Under the pieces are notes generated by a model, which did not search any database, was not told where the DNA came from, and worked only from the letters and a program-made list of their open reading frames with translations. Of a DNA stretch of 64,000 nt, positions 24,195-35,760 are shown in pieces (position 1 is the first letter of the stretch; the number at the start of each line of letters is the position of its first letter). The position numbers and the translations under genes were made by a program. The DNA lies in NCBI GenBank assembly GCA_900074885.1, contig FJUW01000070.1:120448-184447 (forward strand). Direction: 5' to 3'. The stretch comes from Rhynchosporium graminicola. Its lineage: Eukaryota > Ascomycota > Leotiomycetes > Helotiales > Ploettnerulaceae.

Positions 24195-25615
24195 GTTGAT
24201 ATTGAAGGAGTTGTTGAGCAAGGAAGTCGTTGTATCCTATTCTGACGAGAGATCGAAGCGTTTCCTCCTGTTGTTCACGATCCAATATTAGATGACAACT
24301 GCTCGTCCCTTCACTAATACCGATGCTTCATGAAGCCATTGCCTAGAAGGAAAAGATGCGTGATTACAAGAGTACTGAGCTGGATACTGAGCAAATTCGA
24401 ATACCTAGCCTGAGGTACAATTCCAAGTCGGCTTCGGGGCACTTGATGACCGGCTCAATGCTTGGACCCTTGGCTGATGATGCACTGCGCCTTTACAGTA
24501 CAGTCAGTACCTTTGCGCCAAAGAAAGAAAGAAAGATCGATGGATGATGAGATGGAAAATAATTTACACGAATGGAATGGAAACACAAGAGGAACGCGAA
24601 TACGGGAATTAGTGAAGAGATTGGTATTACCGTATATTCACCGACTGGTACCGAATGCATAGTGGTGGTCCTGATCCAGTCATCATACCAACTAGGAAGG
24701 TTGTACGGTCGCCACAAATTGCCACGATGAAGGTTTGATATTCGGGCCAAGGCTTAGCGCTGAACCAAGATCTGCGTGATTACGTTATCGACTCGACCGC
24801 CATGGCATTGGCTTTCGCTTAACTCCGAAAAGGCAAAATGTATGCAGAACATGCTAAACATACTTCAAGAGCCGAGACGTCAGATGTTCAATTATAACCT
24901 TACTCGGACGACATAGTATATATTATATACAATATGTAAAATATAAAATATATTGCTTTGCTAAGAGGGAGATTATAGGTATTTTATGTTCATTTACATA
25001 AAACTCGGGCACGTTTGATCACATACGATACCCCTTCATATTGACGATTAGACAGACGCAAAGCACCTGCAATAGCCGGTGTTTCTCCCTACAGCAAACG
25101 GACTTTAAGTGGCCCTTCGCATTCACATTCTCGTCCGCCTGGTATCTGAGTGCCAGAGCCAGCGGCAACACATATGATGAGCCAAGTAATATATTCATGG
25201 CATGGCAAGGCGTGTACTAGTATCATATATTCAAGCATAGAACGTTCTGATCACTGATCAAACAAATGTTTACAAGAATCCCTTCAGCCACAAGCTACCT
25301 TTCTCCTATACTCAAACCAGCTACACAACACAGATCCATCAAGTGTTGCAGATACATCAACCAAACATCACAGCATCCACGAGCTATCTCCTCTCATCCC
25401 CCTCTGAAATCCCTCCCTCGACTCCGATATATCTAATCCTTATCAAACCATCAACATCTCTCCTTTCAATCACCTCCCTCTCCATCAACTTAGAAAGACC
25501 TACATCTAAGCTATCAAGCCACCATCAACCCCCAATCCACCCCAACTCATCTATTCAACAACACCAACCAACCCATTGCAAAAACTCCAACTCAACCCAC
25601 CTCGCCTCCCCTCAC
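24195..25615. other. Intergenic, no gene seen
   Basis: 1.4 kb holding the ABC-A promoter and the 3' flank of the small secreted protein. A very AT-rich patch lies at about 24915-24960. Confidence 0.5.
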
Positions 25616-25912
25616 CTAAACCTTACACCCCACATCCCAAAACGTATACCCGCTCGCCGGCACGACATTCACATACCCCGCCACCGTAACATTATACAAC
25701 AAGCACGCCGCCCGTCCGACCGCAAAACTCGCGCATTTGGCGTACGTGGCAGCGCTGCAGTATGTCTGACACGCCGTCGCGGTCGTGATGTTGGGATTGA
25801 GCAGGAAGGCGGGGACTTTGCCCGTGTCGTACCCTTTGACGCTGCAGTTCTGGGCGAGGGATGAGGAGATGGCTGCGGTGAGGATGAGGAGGAGGGATGA
25901 GGTTGAGAACAT
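25616..25912 (-). CDS. Small secreted cysteine-rich protein, PAN/Apple-like
   Basis: A single-exon ORF of 98 aa. Residues 1-20 are a signal peptide (MFSTSSLLLILTAAISSSLA). The mature 78 residues contain six cysteines (QNC, TACQTYC, KCASF, AACLLYN, VGC). The order 'C..YC......C.SFAVG...CLLY' followed by a Tyr/Gly/Phe-rich end is like a short PAN/Apple domain, common in fungal secreted proteins. It has one likely N-glycosylation site (NIT) and another (NVT). Function is unknown; protein or sugar binding outside the cell is an inference. Confidence 0.75.
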   Translation of the reverse strand: MFSTSSLLLILTAAISSSLAQNCSVKGYDTGKVPAFLLNPNITTATACQTYCSAATYAKCASFAVGRAACLLYNVTVAGYVNVVPASGYTFWDVGCKV

Positions 25913-26880
25913 AGTTGCTGAAGGCTGGGGATAAAGTGGCTGGTGGGTAGGCAGTTTGAGAGGATGAAAGTGAGTGCTTGGTGCGACTTGCGGCTTTGAG
26001 AGGAGGTGGCATTGCTTGTCTTTTAAGGCATTTCGAAAGGACGTCTTTTGGTACGTGTCCTCGGTTCAAGCAGAAATCTCGTTTGGTTGTGTCGTTCTTT
26101 ACTTCAAACAAATTCGTTTCTGCCTGCTGGCTCAAGAGAGTTGGAGCTGGATCATCTATCGGTCCAGAAAGCTTGCTTGGCCTATAGCAATGCTATCCCA
26201 TCTTGCCGGATATGAAGACTCAATCGAGGGAGATTGCGTGGTCAAACATAAATACATGCTCTGATATTATTTCCATCCTATTCGTTGAATTTTCCTGTTT
26301 CTCATTTGGAGTTATTTCCTTTGGACTTTCTGGTTAATTCCCCCAGCTCACCTCACACCGCAAGCCCCACATTAGAAACATTGAATATACCTTTCTGGCA
26401 AAGATACTCCAATCTGGCCGTGGCTGGCTGTTGGCGGTACTCAATCTCGCCAATGCCTTCGCACAGGCTGAATAAAACCGGATGAAAACCTACGCTGTGC
26501 AACCGACATACTGTATTCGGAAATCTCAACATCTTCGGCCCTATTATCTTGCTTCGTCTTCTGCTACTATCTTCCAGTCCTATCACTCCGGCGTCTATTT
26601 CATCCTAGCCAAATATCCAACAGAACAAGCATAGAACGCTGCTTTGGTTCCGGAGCTTCAGAGAGGATATAACAATCACGAAAATATCTTTCTACACGCT
26701 CAACCAATATAGCATCAAGTAATTCTATAGCAAGAGCAGAAGTCTTGCTTCGTTGTCTCACGAATGGCGGGTGTAAAAGCAAAACCAAGATAATCTAGTA
26801 TCGAGCCAGGGAAGTCTTAGTTATGATCTAAGCTACAGCTGTCATAAGGTGTGTTTTTATTGCCACAGTACGCTTGAAAA
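25913..26880. other. Intergenic, no gene seen
   Basis: About 1 kb with short frames only. It contains the promoter of the small secreted protein and passes rightwards into AT-rich TE sequence. Confidence 0.45.
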
Positions 26881-26899
26881 TTTATTGCTTTATCTCATT

Positions 26900-28260
26900 C
26901 TGCTGCTGTAGTAGTAGTCACAACCATAATCAGAATTATTTTGTGAAATCACAGGCATAGGGCAGATAAGAGTGACAGGAAGCTATCCTATCTTTTTCTT
27001 CTACGCACAATTAAGACTGATAGCCCACAAGAATATCCCCAGTTTCCTTATCTATCTTATATTAAGCGTTTTATGGATCAGAGGCAGGAAGAAAAACTCA
27101 CCCGGTAATTAGTCCTTTAAAAAAACTCATGCGCTGATTAGGTACAGGTCCGTAACAGGCGTGCATAGCTAGGAATACTAAACTCCCGTCCGTTAACCGC
27201 CCGTCGCGTCTCTGTATACCTTTTTGATAACCTGTAATTGATATTTCTTATGGAATCTGATCCGGCGTATTATTCGGACCTGCGGGCCTATCAATGTTAA
27301 TAATAGGTCAGAAAAGGGGAGGGAAACAAGTAAGGAATAGACTTACGGAAACTGCAGCGGGTGCCCTCAGAGTTATAGTAGTAGTTATTATAACTACTAC
27401 CTAAGAAACTAGGAACAGATACGTAAACTGTAAAGTAACCGGCTTTCTCGTAAACGTTATAAGGCGGGTCGTTTTCAGTACCGACTATTACCTATAATAT
27501 TAGTTTATAGCCCGTAATAGATCAGAATAAGTAGGAAACATACCGTAAGTAACTATATAAGCTTCTTTATTAATAGCTCGATACGGATTATACGAGTGCT
27601 TTATAGGGTCGCGCGAGACCGGAACACGGACTAGGGGTATCTTATATAAGGCGATAAGTGCAGCGGATAGCTTTACGGACACGATAGTAAGTCTTACGGA
27701 CGTATATTAGCAGATACGGACCGTAAAAGGAAAGGTTTAGAAGGATCAACTTACCGGGGGAGATTTAGAGCAGGAGAGACCGGAACAGACGAATTAGTAT
27801 CTGGGGAAGCTATCTTACGGGCCGTTAGTAGACTTACAGGTATAGGGTTAGAAAGTATAAGTATATAATTACTAACTTATATAGGTACAAATTATAAAAC
27901 AAAAAGAAAACAAGTATAGGATAGGGAAACTTACTTAAAGTCGGTTGCGATAGAAAGAAAAAGGTAGAGTTAATAGAAGAAGGTCTGTATATATACTAGG
28001 AAAAGTAGTCTATATACCTTATAGAATAGAGCTAACTTAATCTATAGAGTTTACTCTATTTGAACTAATTAATTAATTAATTATTTATATTCAATTGAGC
28101 TATATTAACATACCTGCCTATTCAGGTAATTATTTATTAACTTTAGTAGTATGCCTGACTGCTATTAAGCGGGATACTAACTAATAACAGCTCCGCAGCG
28201 GAGCGAGGTCCCGTGACCCCGGAGCCTGCGGAGGGCCGTTACGGAAAAGACCTCGTTACA
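26900..28260 (-). mobile_element. AT-rich degraded transposable element, LTR-like end
   Basis: The sequence is dominated by TA-rich words, has no intact frame and looks like RIP-degraded repeat DNA. On the minus strand its right end begins TGTAACGAGGTC, then a GC-rich block, like the TG start of an LTR. The first ~70 bp of this end recur at 55662-55735. I could not place the other end or recognise coding domains, so element class and left boundary are uncertain. Confidence 0.45.
28190..28260 (-). repeat. Dispersed repeat, copy 1
   Basis: On the minus strand this reads TGTAACGAGGTC..., then CGGCCCTCCGCAGGCTCCGG and GTCACGGGACC. It matches copy 2 at 55662-55735 at most positions, with transition differences of the C/T and G/A kind expected from RIP. 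Confidence 0.7.
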
Positions 28261-28532
28261 GATATACGTCTTTCTTTATTCCTACGCTCAAACGTTGCAA
28301 GACTGCTCAAGCAGCGTAGAAGCTGACTGCTTCTCTTCTCAATATCTCTACCTTCCCAAGTTCATTCCTACGAATTCCTGTCTTCCTTCCCAAGACCATA
28401 GATCGCTTCCACAACTTTCCCATCTCACACGATCTCGCATATCGTCCCTCCCAAGTCTCCGTTGGCAAATGTCAGCTCTCGTGATCGGAGGAGTTGTGAT
28501 ATTGACTACTGAGCGTGAATTATCGTTATTGG
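28261..28532. other. Short intergenic region
   Basis: No gene seen between the repeat end and the 3' end of the next minus-strand gene. Confidence 0.4.
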
Positions 28533-29635
28533 CTATATACTCATATTGGTAAGTCGGCCATATTTCCCACTATTCCCAAGACGATCAACATCTACCGTTT
28601 TACGAGGAGGTGATGGTGAGCGCGAAGGCGCTCGTGTAGCTCGGCGTCTGGGTCGACCCTGCTTGACCAGAGTGTAACCTGGAATCGGCGGCGAGTGGCT
28701 TTGGTGTATTGCAGCAACTTGTGGAACATCCTCCTGAGTGCTCTCTGTTGGTGTTGGTGACAGCTGAATAGTACTCAAAGTGTCCCGAGTCTGGCGAACC
28801 GTGGGAAATGGTGCTTGGTAATAAATCGACGGTGGTTGTTGGCGTAGACCTGGGTGGAGGGTATCACAGGGCTGATCTTGGTCCTGCTGAGGTTCAGGAG
28901 CAAGAGATGGCTGTTGGTCGATTTGGTCCAGACCCAATATACTTTGAAACTGTTTTTAAGGGTAGGGAAAGTTTTCTGGGGTGCTTGTGATAGCGGTGAA
29001 AGGCGATGGAGGAGTTGCAGAGGAGAATGTTGCCGAAGCTTGAAGACCTTGAGCTGAAGCTTGCTGAGAGACTGTGTTTCCCAAGGGTTGGGGTTGACGT
29101 TCGTGCGGAGGATGTATCGCAGATGGGATGGCCAAGTCAATATTAGTTTGCGCGGTAGACTGGACGCTCACGTTTGGTCGTGCTAAAGATGTAGAGCCAT
29201 CGAGAATGAGGTCACCCCGGATGTGTACCCTCACGAAGGTCGCTTCGTAGAAGTCGCAGTCAACCCCGGAAACCTGAGGAGCCGACTCTGTTGGAGGACG
29301 TATCTGACGTGGATCTCGCGGTTTCTCGAGTTCCCAAGGCCACTGACCAAGCTTGGCTTTATTATCATATTATCAGTAGAAGATTCTCTTGTTGACACAC
29401 TCTTATGATCACTGCCGTATTTCCAAAGAGTCCAATCGGCGTGGTATATGATCCAGACGTGCCATTCCTTAGATTCTTTTCTTTGACTCCTCCAGTAGTT
29501 TGTAGCCCACATTATAGCCACCTTATATTCGGCGAAGAAGTCATCGATCTTGAAGGAACCGCTGGCACCTTTGAAGTGGGATTGGCTGGACCAGGTTCGT
29601 GATAGCATCTCATGAAAGATATTCGTAGTTGCCAT
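28533..29635 (-). pseudogene. Hypothetical gene with an in-frame stop (or unusual intron)
   Basis: Exon 1 (29635-29399) starts MATTNIFHEMLSRTW and encodes 79 residues rich in Trp. An intron 29343-29398 (GTGTCA...TCAG) leads to exon 2 from 29342, which is open to a TAA at 28956-28958. The same frame then continues open for another 140 residues to 28533. The part after the stop is clearly protein-like (Gln/Pro-rich, then RPRRRATRAPSRSPSPPRK). Without the stop the product would be about 348 aa. Options are a nonsense mutation (CAA to TAA, as RIP would cause), stop readthrough, or a 112-nt intron with a weak GTCTCT donor and AAACAG acceptor that would remove the stop. I do not recognise the family; the basic C-terminus suggests a nuclear or nucleic-acid role (inference). 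Confidence 0.5.
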
Positions 29636-30646
29636 TGTGTTCTGGGAATCGGTAGAATCAGACTTAGTGTTCAGTTGATGATGGAAGGTTGCAAAATCAC
29701 GGATGATTTGGAGTCGTGGTGAGTTGATCAATGTGGGGTGTCTAAGCGAGGTTTTGTTATGTTTGATCTCACCATTCCCGAGCAACAACCTCGTTATTCC
29801 CGATGATATACCTTGTCCAATAGCATCGCAGCTTTCACATATCTTGTGACACGGCAAATCTCCGTGCTTATACTTCAAAATTTTAACATGCAAACATTTA
29901 CTCAAGGAGAACATCATCATGCAGGCACCGAACTTCAAGCTCGTGCTTGAAGATCTCAGCGAGCTCAACAACCTCGAAATAATTGACCAATTCGCAGAGA
30001 TTTCTTGAGAGACAACCTCACTTAAGGATACTCCGAGGATCAATCACCCGCCACAGAGTCAAGATTATCTGCTCAAAGATACTATGATCTCATTAGCTTA
30101 CTGATGTCTCATCGACGAAGTCGCCTTCCTTATTGCAACAAACATATTCTAAAGCCAACCCACAACCAGTAGTCATCAGTAGAGGTCTCATTGCAGTACA
30201 TCATCCATACTCAAGCTTGTATTCGCGCTATCTGTTTCAGCCATTACTTATCTCCGTAGATGCACCTCTTCCTCGGGAGGATCGTAGCATTCACCTTACC
30301 AAGCTGTGGAGCTACCTTATCTTGATACGTATAAGGTCACTGGAATCCTGGTGATGACTTCAATCGCTCACCTGCTGAGGTTTTCTCGTGCGCCTTGCAA
30401 CAAGACGTTCATTAACTTCAATCCTCCATTGATGCAAGGTTTTGGAGGTATTCGTTCAATAGACAAGGGAGTGCACAATCCAAGCAAAGGGTGATGGATA
30501 TACATCAGATATACATCACTTTCAAACTACCTAGCTTTTTTTGAACGCCTTGTCTGAGTAACTATCATATTCCACATTGTCATCTACAAATGAAATTATC
30601 CCTTCGCCACCTCCAACAAGATCCAGAACAGAGATATCGCGGAACA
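29636..30646. other. Intergenic, no gene seen
   Basis: The minus-strand frame extends into 29636-30043, but the composition there is not protein-like and it is probably 5' leader. No other gene is seen. Confidence 0.45.
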
Positions 30647-31607
30647 TCAACCCGTCCTGGCCATAAATCCATACACCTTCCCCAAACTCGTCGGATTCCC
30701 CTTCGTATCCACGATTGCACCAGAAGTAGACTTCGCATCACACCAGAACCACGAGTACCGAAGAATATACGACTGCGAATCCATCCACGGAATCACAGTC
30801 CTGAGGAAAGATTCTTTCTGTGCAGCGGTTCCAGACCCATTGAACTGTGCTCATACATCAGCTTCAGCTTCTGCACTAATGAGAGGTTCAATTTTGAACA
30901 ACATACCTCTGTAATCCACAAATTCTTCCCAGCAATCGCATGAGCATCCGTAATGTAATTCTTGAAATACGCGACGTTCGTGGCGGAGTCATACCAATGG
31001 ATCGGCACAAAGTCGATTTGACAGCCGGTACACAGACCCATGAACTCTTTTAGCCATTTCATGCCAGAAGGTCCGTTGGTGACTGCCGGTGCACCGAGAT
31101 ACGCCCGTCCTGCGAAGGGACTCATGTACGTCTTGTAGGCGGCTGCAGCATCTTTGGCGGACATGCATGAGCCACCACCATAACAGATGTCTGGCTCGTT
31201 GAAGGAGAGGAGATGATATGTCCCTCGAGCGATGGCAGCATTGACATTTGTGGTCCACTTTCTTCTCATGAGTCAGGCACAAGAGTCTGAGCTAGCATTC
31301 TTACCTGCTTGACATGGTCTGCACCGGTACTCCACAGCATCGGGATGTACTCCATATTCTTGGGAAAATCAACTGGCATGGTTGAATCCCAGTTGTAAGC
31401 CCAGGAGAGCTGGCTTCCTGCACCACCCCATTTCTGAAGATAAGAAGAGTCGTGGAAAGAGTGGCCGCGTTTTGGGTCCTTGGAATTAACAGGCGCAAGT
31501 GCTCGAGAGACTAAATTGGTGTTCTGATCAACCATCTTGGTGGGACAGGCTGTTGCTCCAGAGTAAGATAGCATAATCATACAGACCAGAAATTTAGCGA
31601 CAGACAT
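30647..31607 (-). CDS. Secreted GH128 (Asl1-like) beta-1,3-glucanase
   Basis: Three exons on the minus strand (31607-31305, 31257-30907, 30844-30647) encode 283 aa. The introns are 47 and 62 nt, phase 0, with GTAAGA and GTATGT donors. Residues 1-20 are a signal peptide. The rest is a TIM-barrel glycosidase of family GH128: RGHSFHD and WGGAGSQLSWAYNW near the start, then HLLSFNEPD with one catalytic Glu, DFVPIHWYD, and NLWITEF with the second Glu at the exon 2/3 join. It ends YSWFWCD and GKVYGFMARTG. Family members hydrolyse beta-1,3-glucan, for example in fungal walls. The length is typical and the key residues are kept. The upstream start at 31703 is not an ATG. Confidence 0.88.
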
Positions 31608-33717
31608 TTTGGGAGTCAGCGAGAGTTTCAAGACCTGGGAAGTTCCTGGCAGCTTGATTGCTCGGAGACTAGCTCGACAGAAAGAATGTATTGACAGCAA
31701 CACAAAGTAGAAAGGAACAAGCGAGATGAGGCTTCGAGAGCTAGAGTGAAAGTTTTTGCTAAAGAGGAGGCAGTGATGGACGTCGAGCCCAAGAAGATAG
31801 TAAAAGAGAGTCGAGAATGTTGAGAACTTGCAAAAGCTGCTCTCTTATCTCATATTCCTGAGCCAACAGGGCAATCCAAAGTATTAATGCCCAAGACTTC
31901 CGATGTTGACGTGGTTAGCTCCCGAGATCGAAATGAACCACATTCCTAAAGAGCATTCTCCCAACAATCTAGACCGAGGACCAATAAAACATTATCGATC
32001 GTGGCTTGCGATTCCGATCGTGGCGCTTTTGCCAGGTTTTGATTCATTACTGAAGATGGAGTCTCCACGAGAACAAAGATCCGGTTGTACAAAATGCACC
32101 TATGAAACTGTGCTACCTCATCCCATATCTTCGGGTGCGGACTTAAGGGGATTATCTAGATCATGTTATACGAGATCCGGGTCCTAGAACTGGCATGTAC
32201 GGTACCTGTCCGCAGCTTCGGGTGCTTTTAAGTAGCATGTGATATTGCTTTCTTCAATATGGCAACACTTGTCATCGGAAGGCAAAATTGTTCAATCATA
32301 GCACTTGGAAGTTATGATTGCAATTTCCGCCGTCATGAGATTTCTTTATTGGAAATGCATCAATAGGTTGAGCCTTTGCGGATCATGGCTCACGCGTTAA
32401 TTCTTCTTTCACCACCGAGTTGTATTCGATACCTTCAAAATAGAGCTACGAATTGAGCCAAGAGCCATTTTGAGACTTAGCACTGGATAAATCACATACA
32501 AATTCCTCTTGTTTCGTAAGCTTCACTACATCTTCAGAATTGAGCCAGCGATATCGTGTGGGTACACACCCGGATCAAAAATACCTCATTATCGGAAGTG
32601 TATAGGGAGGCTTCGCCAACTTCGCTTACTCCTGTCCAATTCAAGGCAGAAGATAACAACCCGGCCTACCACATATTCTTCCATGTGTCCAAAGATCTGA
32701 TACAATAAAATCTGCCATATTCACCTATCAGAACATCATTCACAGACATTTGGCCACACTTCGCACGCTGCATTGCCCGCCCCCAAGTATTTGACGACAA
32801 CCATATCTAAGCAACTCAAACAATCCCAAACCACATCAAATGCGCATCCACACCTACACCTTCACGCACCCACCCCCCGCACCAGACCCTACATCTTCCT
32901 CATCCCACCCAGTTAACGCCGCCACCCTCTTCTCATCCTCGTCCATGAATTGCCCGTGACCTGAACCTAACCAACACACCGCCGTAAATTTTCTTCACAA
33001 ACCCTACCGTACCCCCCAACAACGCACTCAACTCCTCAATCCACCCTCCAAGTCTTCCAACAACAAGTCACAACCATATCCACGGTCCCATCCCAAATGT
33101 TGAAGCCACGATTAACTGCTCGAAGAAGATGAATGAAGGAGCCTCTTACTTGAGCAACCTATTTAAAGTTCTGTCGTGACAATTTTGCTATCCGCGCAGT
33201 CATGGGTTGCACTCGTGAGACTTGGATTTCGAAGCGAGCGGAAATGTATCGGGGCAGATAGCGTATAGCCGTGTTCGTCGATCTCCCTACACAAGTATGG
33301 CTCCATGGGCAAATTCCAGAGTCTCGCTTTGTAAGTCAAGTCGGTGAATTGATTATATTCGGAATCCGTCGTTAGACGTCGCTTGCAACAAGTGTCATAC
33401 TACGCCCTTTTATTTCTGCAATACGAGAATTACCGCGCTGTGGGTGCTATGGTTTAAGTGAAAGGTAGGAAAAGAAACCTGGGTAGCGACTTCCGACATG
33501 TATCTTACCTTACTGAGCTTGTAGGAAGGATGATGATACGTATACGTACGTATGCGATGGTGGTCAATTGATAAGGATTCGAATGATGATATTGGTCATG
33601 TGTAAAGCTAATCTAGAAGGAACAATTGAGAAGGTTGTAGACCGAATAAGTACTTAATCCTATGCATAGCCATGTCGGGGTATTATATTCCTGTAAACGG
33701 CCACCAGGAATCATACA
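31608..33717. other. Intergenic, no gene seen
   Basis: 2.1 kb. Short frames (31903-32187, 32509-32700) do not look coding. A pyrimidine-rich stretch lies near 32850-33070. The left end holds the GH128 promoter. Confidence 0.45.
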
Positions 33718-33939
33718 CTACTTAAACTCTGCCTGAAACGATGGTAGTATCGATTCCTCAAATGCTTCCTGAAACAATACTCGTACAAGTACCGAGAGAT
33801 TCTGCTTGCTGCAGGGTGACTTGACATACACGGCAGCGACCGACTGTGAAAGCTCACTCGCAACCGCAATAAAGATATCAAAACCAATTCCGGGAAAACA
33901 ATCTCTGACCACAAATTCAATGTACACAGCATTGACCAT
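33718..33939 (-). CDS. Hypothetical short ORF
   Basis: 73 codons from an ATG at 33939. The product (starts MVNAVYIEFVVRDCFPG) is hydrophobic with balanced composition, unlike the overlapping frame. It lies 120 bp beyond the 3' end of the zinc-knuckle gene on the same strand. A nearby GTGAGT...GTAG pair upstream does not keep this frame. It may be a small gene or a relic; no family recognised. Confidence 0.25.
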   Translation of the reverse strand: MVNAVYIEFVVRDCFPGIGFDIFIAVASELSQSVAAVYVKSPCSKQNLSVLVRVLFQEAFEESILPSFQAEFK

Positions 33940-34059
33940 AATCTACAATCACCTTAGACTTACCCATCAAATCAGCAAAGACTCACATTGCAGCACTCGT
34001 CTCAACGCCTTTCATGTCCCAGGTCGCAAGCAAAACATCCCAAAGAAAGACTATCATCT

Positions 34060-35760
34060 TCAGTCAAGGGAAGCAGGTGATAACGACTGATCAAAATCTG
34101 ACGAGTCTTCATCTGGAGGTTGGGTTTGAACCACCATCTCTGATAATTCCAGATCTGCACTTCGACAGCGCGAAAGATCGGGCTGGTCTTCATTTGGGAT
34201 TTGCGGCTGATGAATATCTGGCAGATGTCTATCGGGAGTTGGAATCCGGTCTCCATACGATCGGGGGGGATGTCTGAGACGAGAGTTGCGCGAAAGAGAC
34301 CTAGATCTTACTGTGCGACGTTTCGGAGTCCTATTGGAAGTTCCAGATGACTCCGCGTGACCTACATCATATTCGCGCGAGTGGTAGTGAGGAGTCTTTG
34401 GTAGCTCCTCGGAATCGGCATTATATTCGTACGGGGAGTACTGAGGTGTCTTGGGTATCTCCCCGTAATCCATATCGTATTCGCGCCGGGAAATGTAAGG
34501 GGAGCGCCGATGCGGACTTGCAGTCTGGCTCTGGTGGTGACTTCTGGGTACTTCCGATGCGTGAGAGCCACTGATTGTATTCTTCACACCCTGACGAGCT
34601 TCGCGCAATGCGATCTCGATCTTTTTTTCTCCTGCATCTCTCTGTGCCCGATTCAATCGTCTGCCTGTCGTTCGATTTACCCTGCGAGGCAAAGGATGGG
34701 CTTCAGTTTCATGGTTGGGTAGCGGAATTTGTATATCCGGTATTGAGGGAGCAGGGCCCATGCCAGGGTGCATAGTCTGATAGGCAGCTAATGGAGATGG
34801 CGACTCATGTATTTCGCCTGACTGCATGCTCAAGACTTGATCCTGGCTGTTGTTGTTCGAGGCTGGCTGGTCGCTGAGTTTGCTATTATATCTGAAGTTT
34901 CCTTCTTGCAACTCCATTGAAGGATGTATCTGTGGTCCGAGGCGCTCGATATCGAAATCCTCAAGCTGCCAAGTCGGATCGTTGATTTTGACATATGCCC
35001 AAGTGACTTCTGGCCTTGCAGTATACTCGCGTGCAAATTTTCGAGTCCACGGCCGATAGGGCTCCAAACATTCTCGGAATGAAGGATCCAACAGATCCCT
35101 TTTCCAAATCATAGGGGGTCTGCCATCGCGAGACTTTATGATGAGAGACTTCCACGAATGATATCTAGATGCGGATCGTGGCATTCTGCACTCTGGTAGG
35201 TTATGGTCCTGGGTATTGCAGCGTCCACAGCCTGTCACATAGCCATGTTCGTCTGGAGGTCCGGGGCAAAATTTCAATTTGTGAGGCCCCTCACAGTTCG
35301 GACATGGTGAGCCCTGCCATCGAGATTCCGTGGGTACGTTCACTGGTAACTGTACGTTCCTGGGTGCTGCTGTATTCTCGCCTGGGGCTTGAGGTTTCAG
35401 TCTCGGTCCCGTCGGTGCGGTTATGGGTGCTGGTGATTTCGGTCTCGGTATTGTGGTTACGTTTCTGGGTGCTGGTGTACTCTTGCCATGGGCTTGAGTT
35501 TTCGGTCTCGGTCCCGGGGATGCGTTTGTTGGTGCTGATGCTCTTCTGGGTGCTGATAAATTCTCCCCATGAAGTTTCGATCTCAATCCCGCGGCTGCGA
35601 TTCTGGGTGCTTGTGTATATCCGCCAGGGGCTTGTACCTGTCCCTCCGTACTTGATGAGATCTGGATGTCTGCTCGCTGTTCTCGACGCCATCGTTCTCT
35701 AAAGCTCGCGATGGCTTCGGCGGTCTCCTTCTTTGCCATGCGCTGCTGGAAATCCGACAT
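34060..35760 (-). CDS. Double CCHC zinc-knuckle protein
   Basis: One exon. The frame runs to 35982, but the first part reads like a leader, so the ATG at 35760 (MSDFQQRMAKKETAEAIASF) is preferred and gives 566 aa. Residues 1-30 form a charged helix. Residues about 40-170 are disordered and made of irregular Pro/Arg repeats (APRN, PGPRPK, PRLKPQAPGE). Two adjacent zinc knuckles follow: CPNCEGPHKLKFC (C-x2-C-x3-H-x4-C) and CGRCNTQDHNLPEC (C-x2-C-x4-H-x4-C). Next come a Trp/Tyr-rich segment and a long Arg/Ser/Pro-rich tail with near-repeats of SREYD...ELPKTPHY. CCHC knuckles bind single-stranded RNA or DNA and occur in RNA-processing factors and retroelement Gag. No protease or polymerase domain follows. 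A role in RNA binding is inferred. Confidence 0.7.
   Translation of the reverse strand: MSDFQQRMAKKETAEAIASFRERWRREQRADIQISSSTEGQVQAPGGYTQAPRIAAAGLRSKLHGENLSAPRRASAPTNASPGPRPKTQAHGKSTPAPRNVTTIPRPKSPAPITAPTGPRLKPQAPGENTAAPRNVQLPVNVPTESRWQGSPCPNCEGPHKLKFCPGPPDEHGYVTGCGRCNTQDHNLPECRMPRSASRYHSWKSLIIKSRDGRPPMIWKRDLLDPSFRECLEPYRPWTRKFAREYTARPEVTWAYVKINDPTWQLEDFDIERLGPQIHPSMELQEGNFRYNSKLSDQPASNNNSQDQVLSMQSGEIHESPSPLAAYQTMHPGMGPAPSIPDIQIPLPNHETEAHPLPRRVNRTTGRRLNRAQRDAGEKKIEIALREARQGVKNTISGSHASEVPRSHHQSQTASPHRRSPYISRREYDMDYGEIPKTPQYSPYEYNADSEELPKTPHYHSREYDVGHAESSGTSNRTPKRRTVRSRSLSRNSRLRHPPRSYGDRIPTPDRHLPDIHQPQIPNEDQPDLSRCRSADLELSEMVVQTQPPDEDSSDFDQSLSPASLD

Noticed and set aside
25343..25864. 173-aa plus-strand ORF
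   Set aside because: Low-complexity frame antisense to the small secreted protein.
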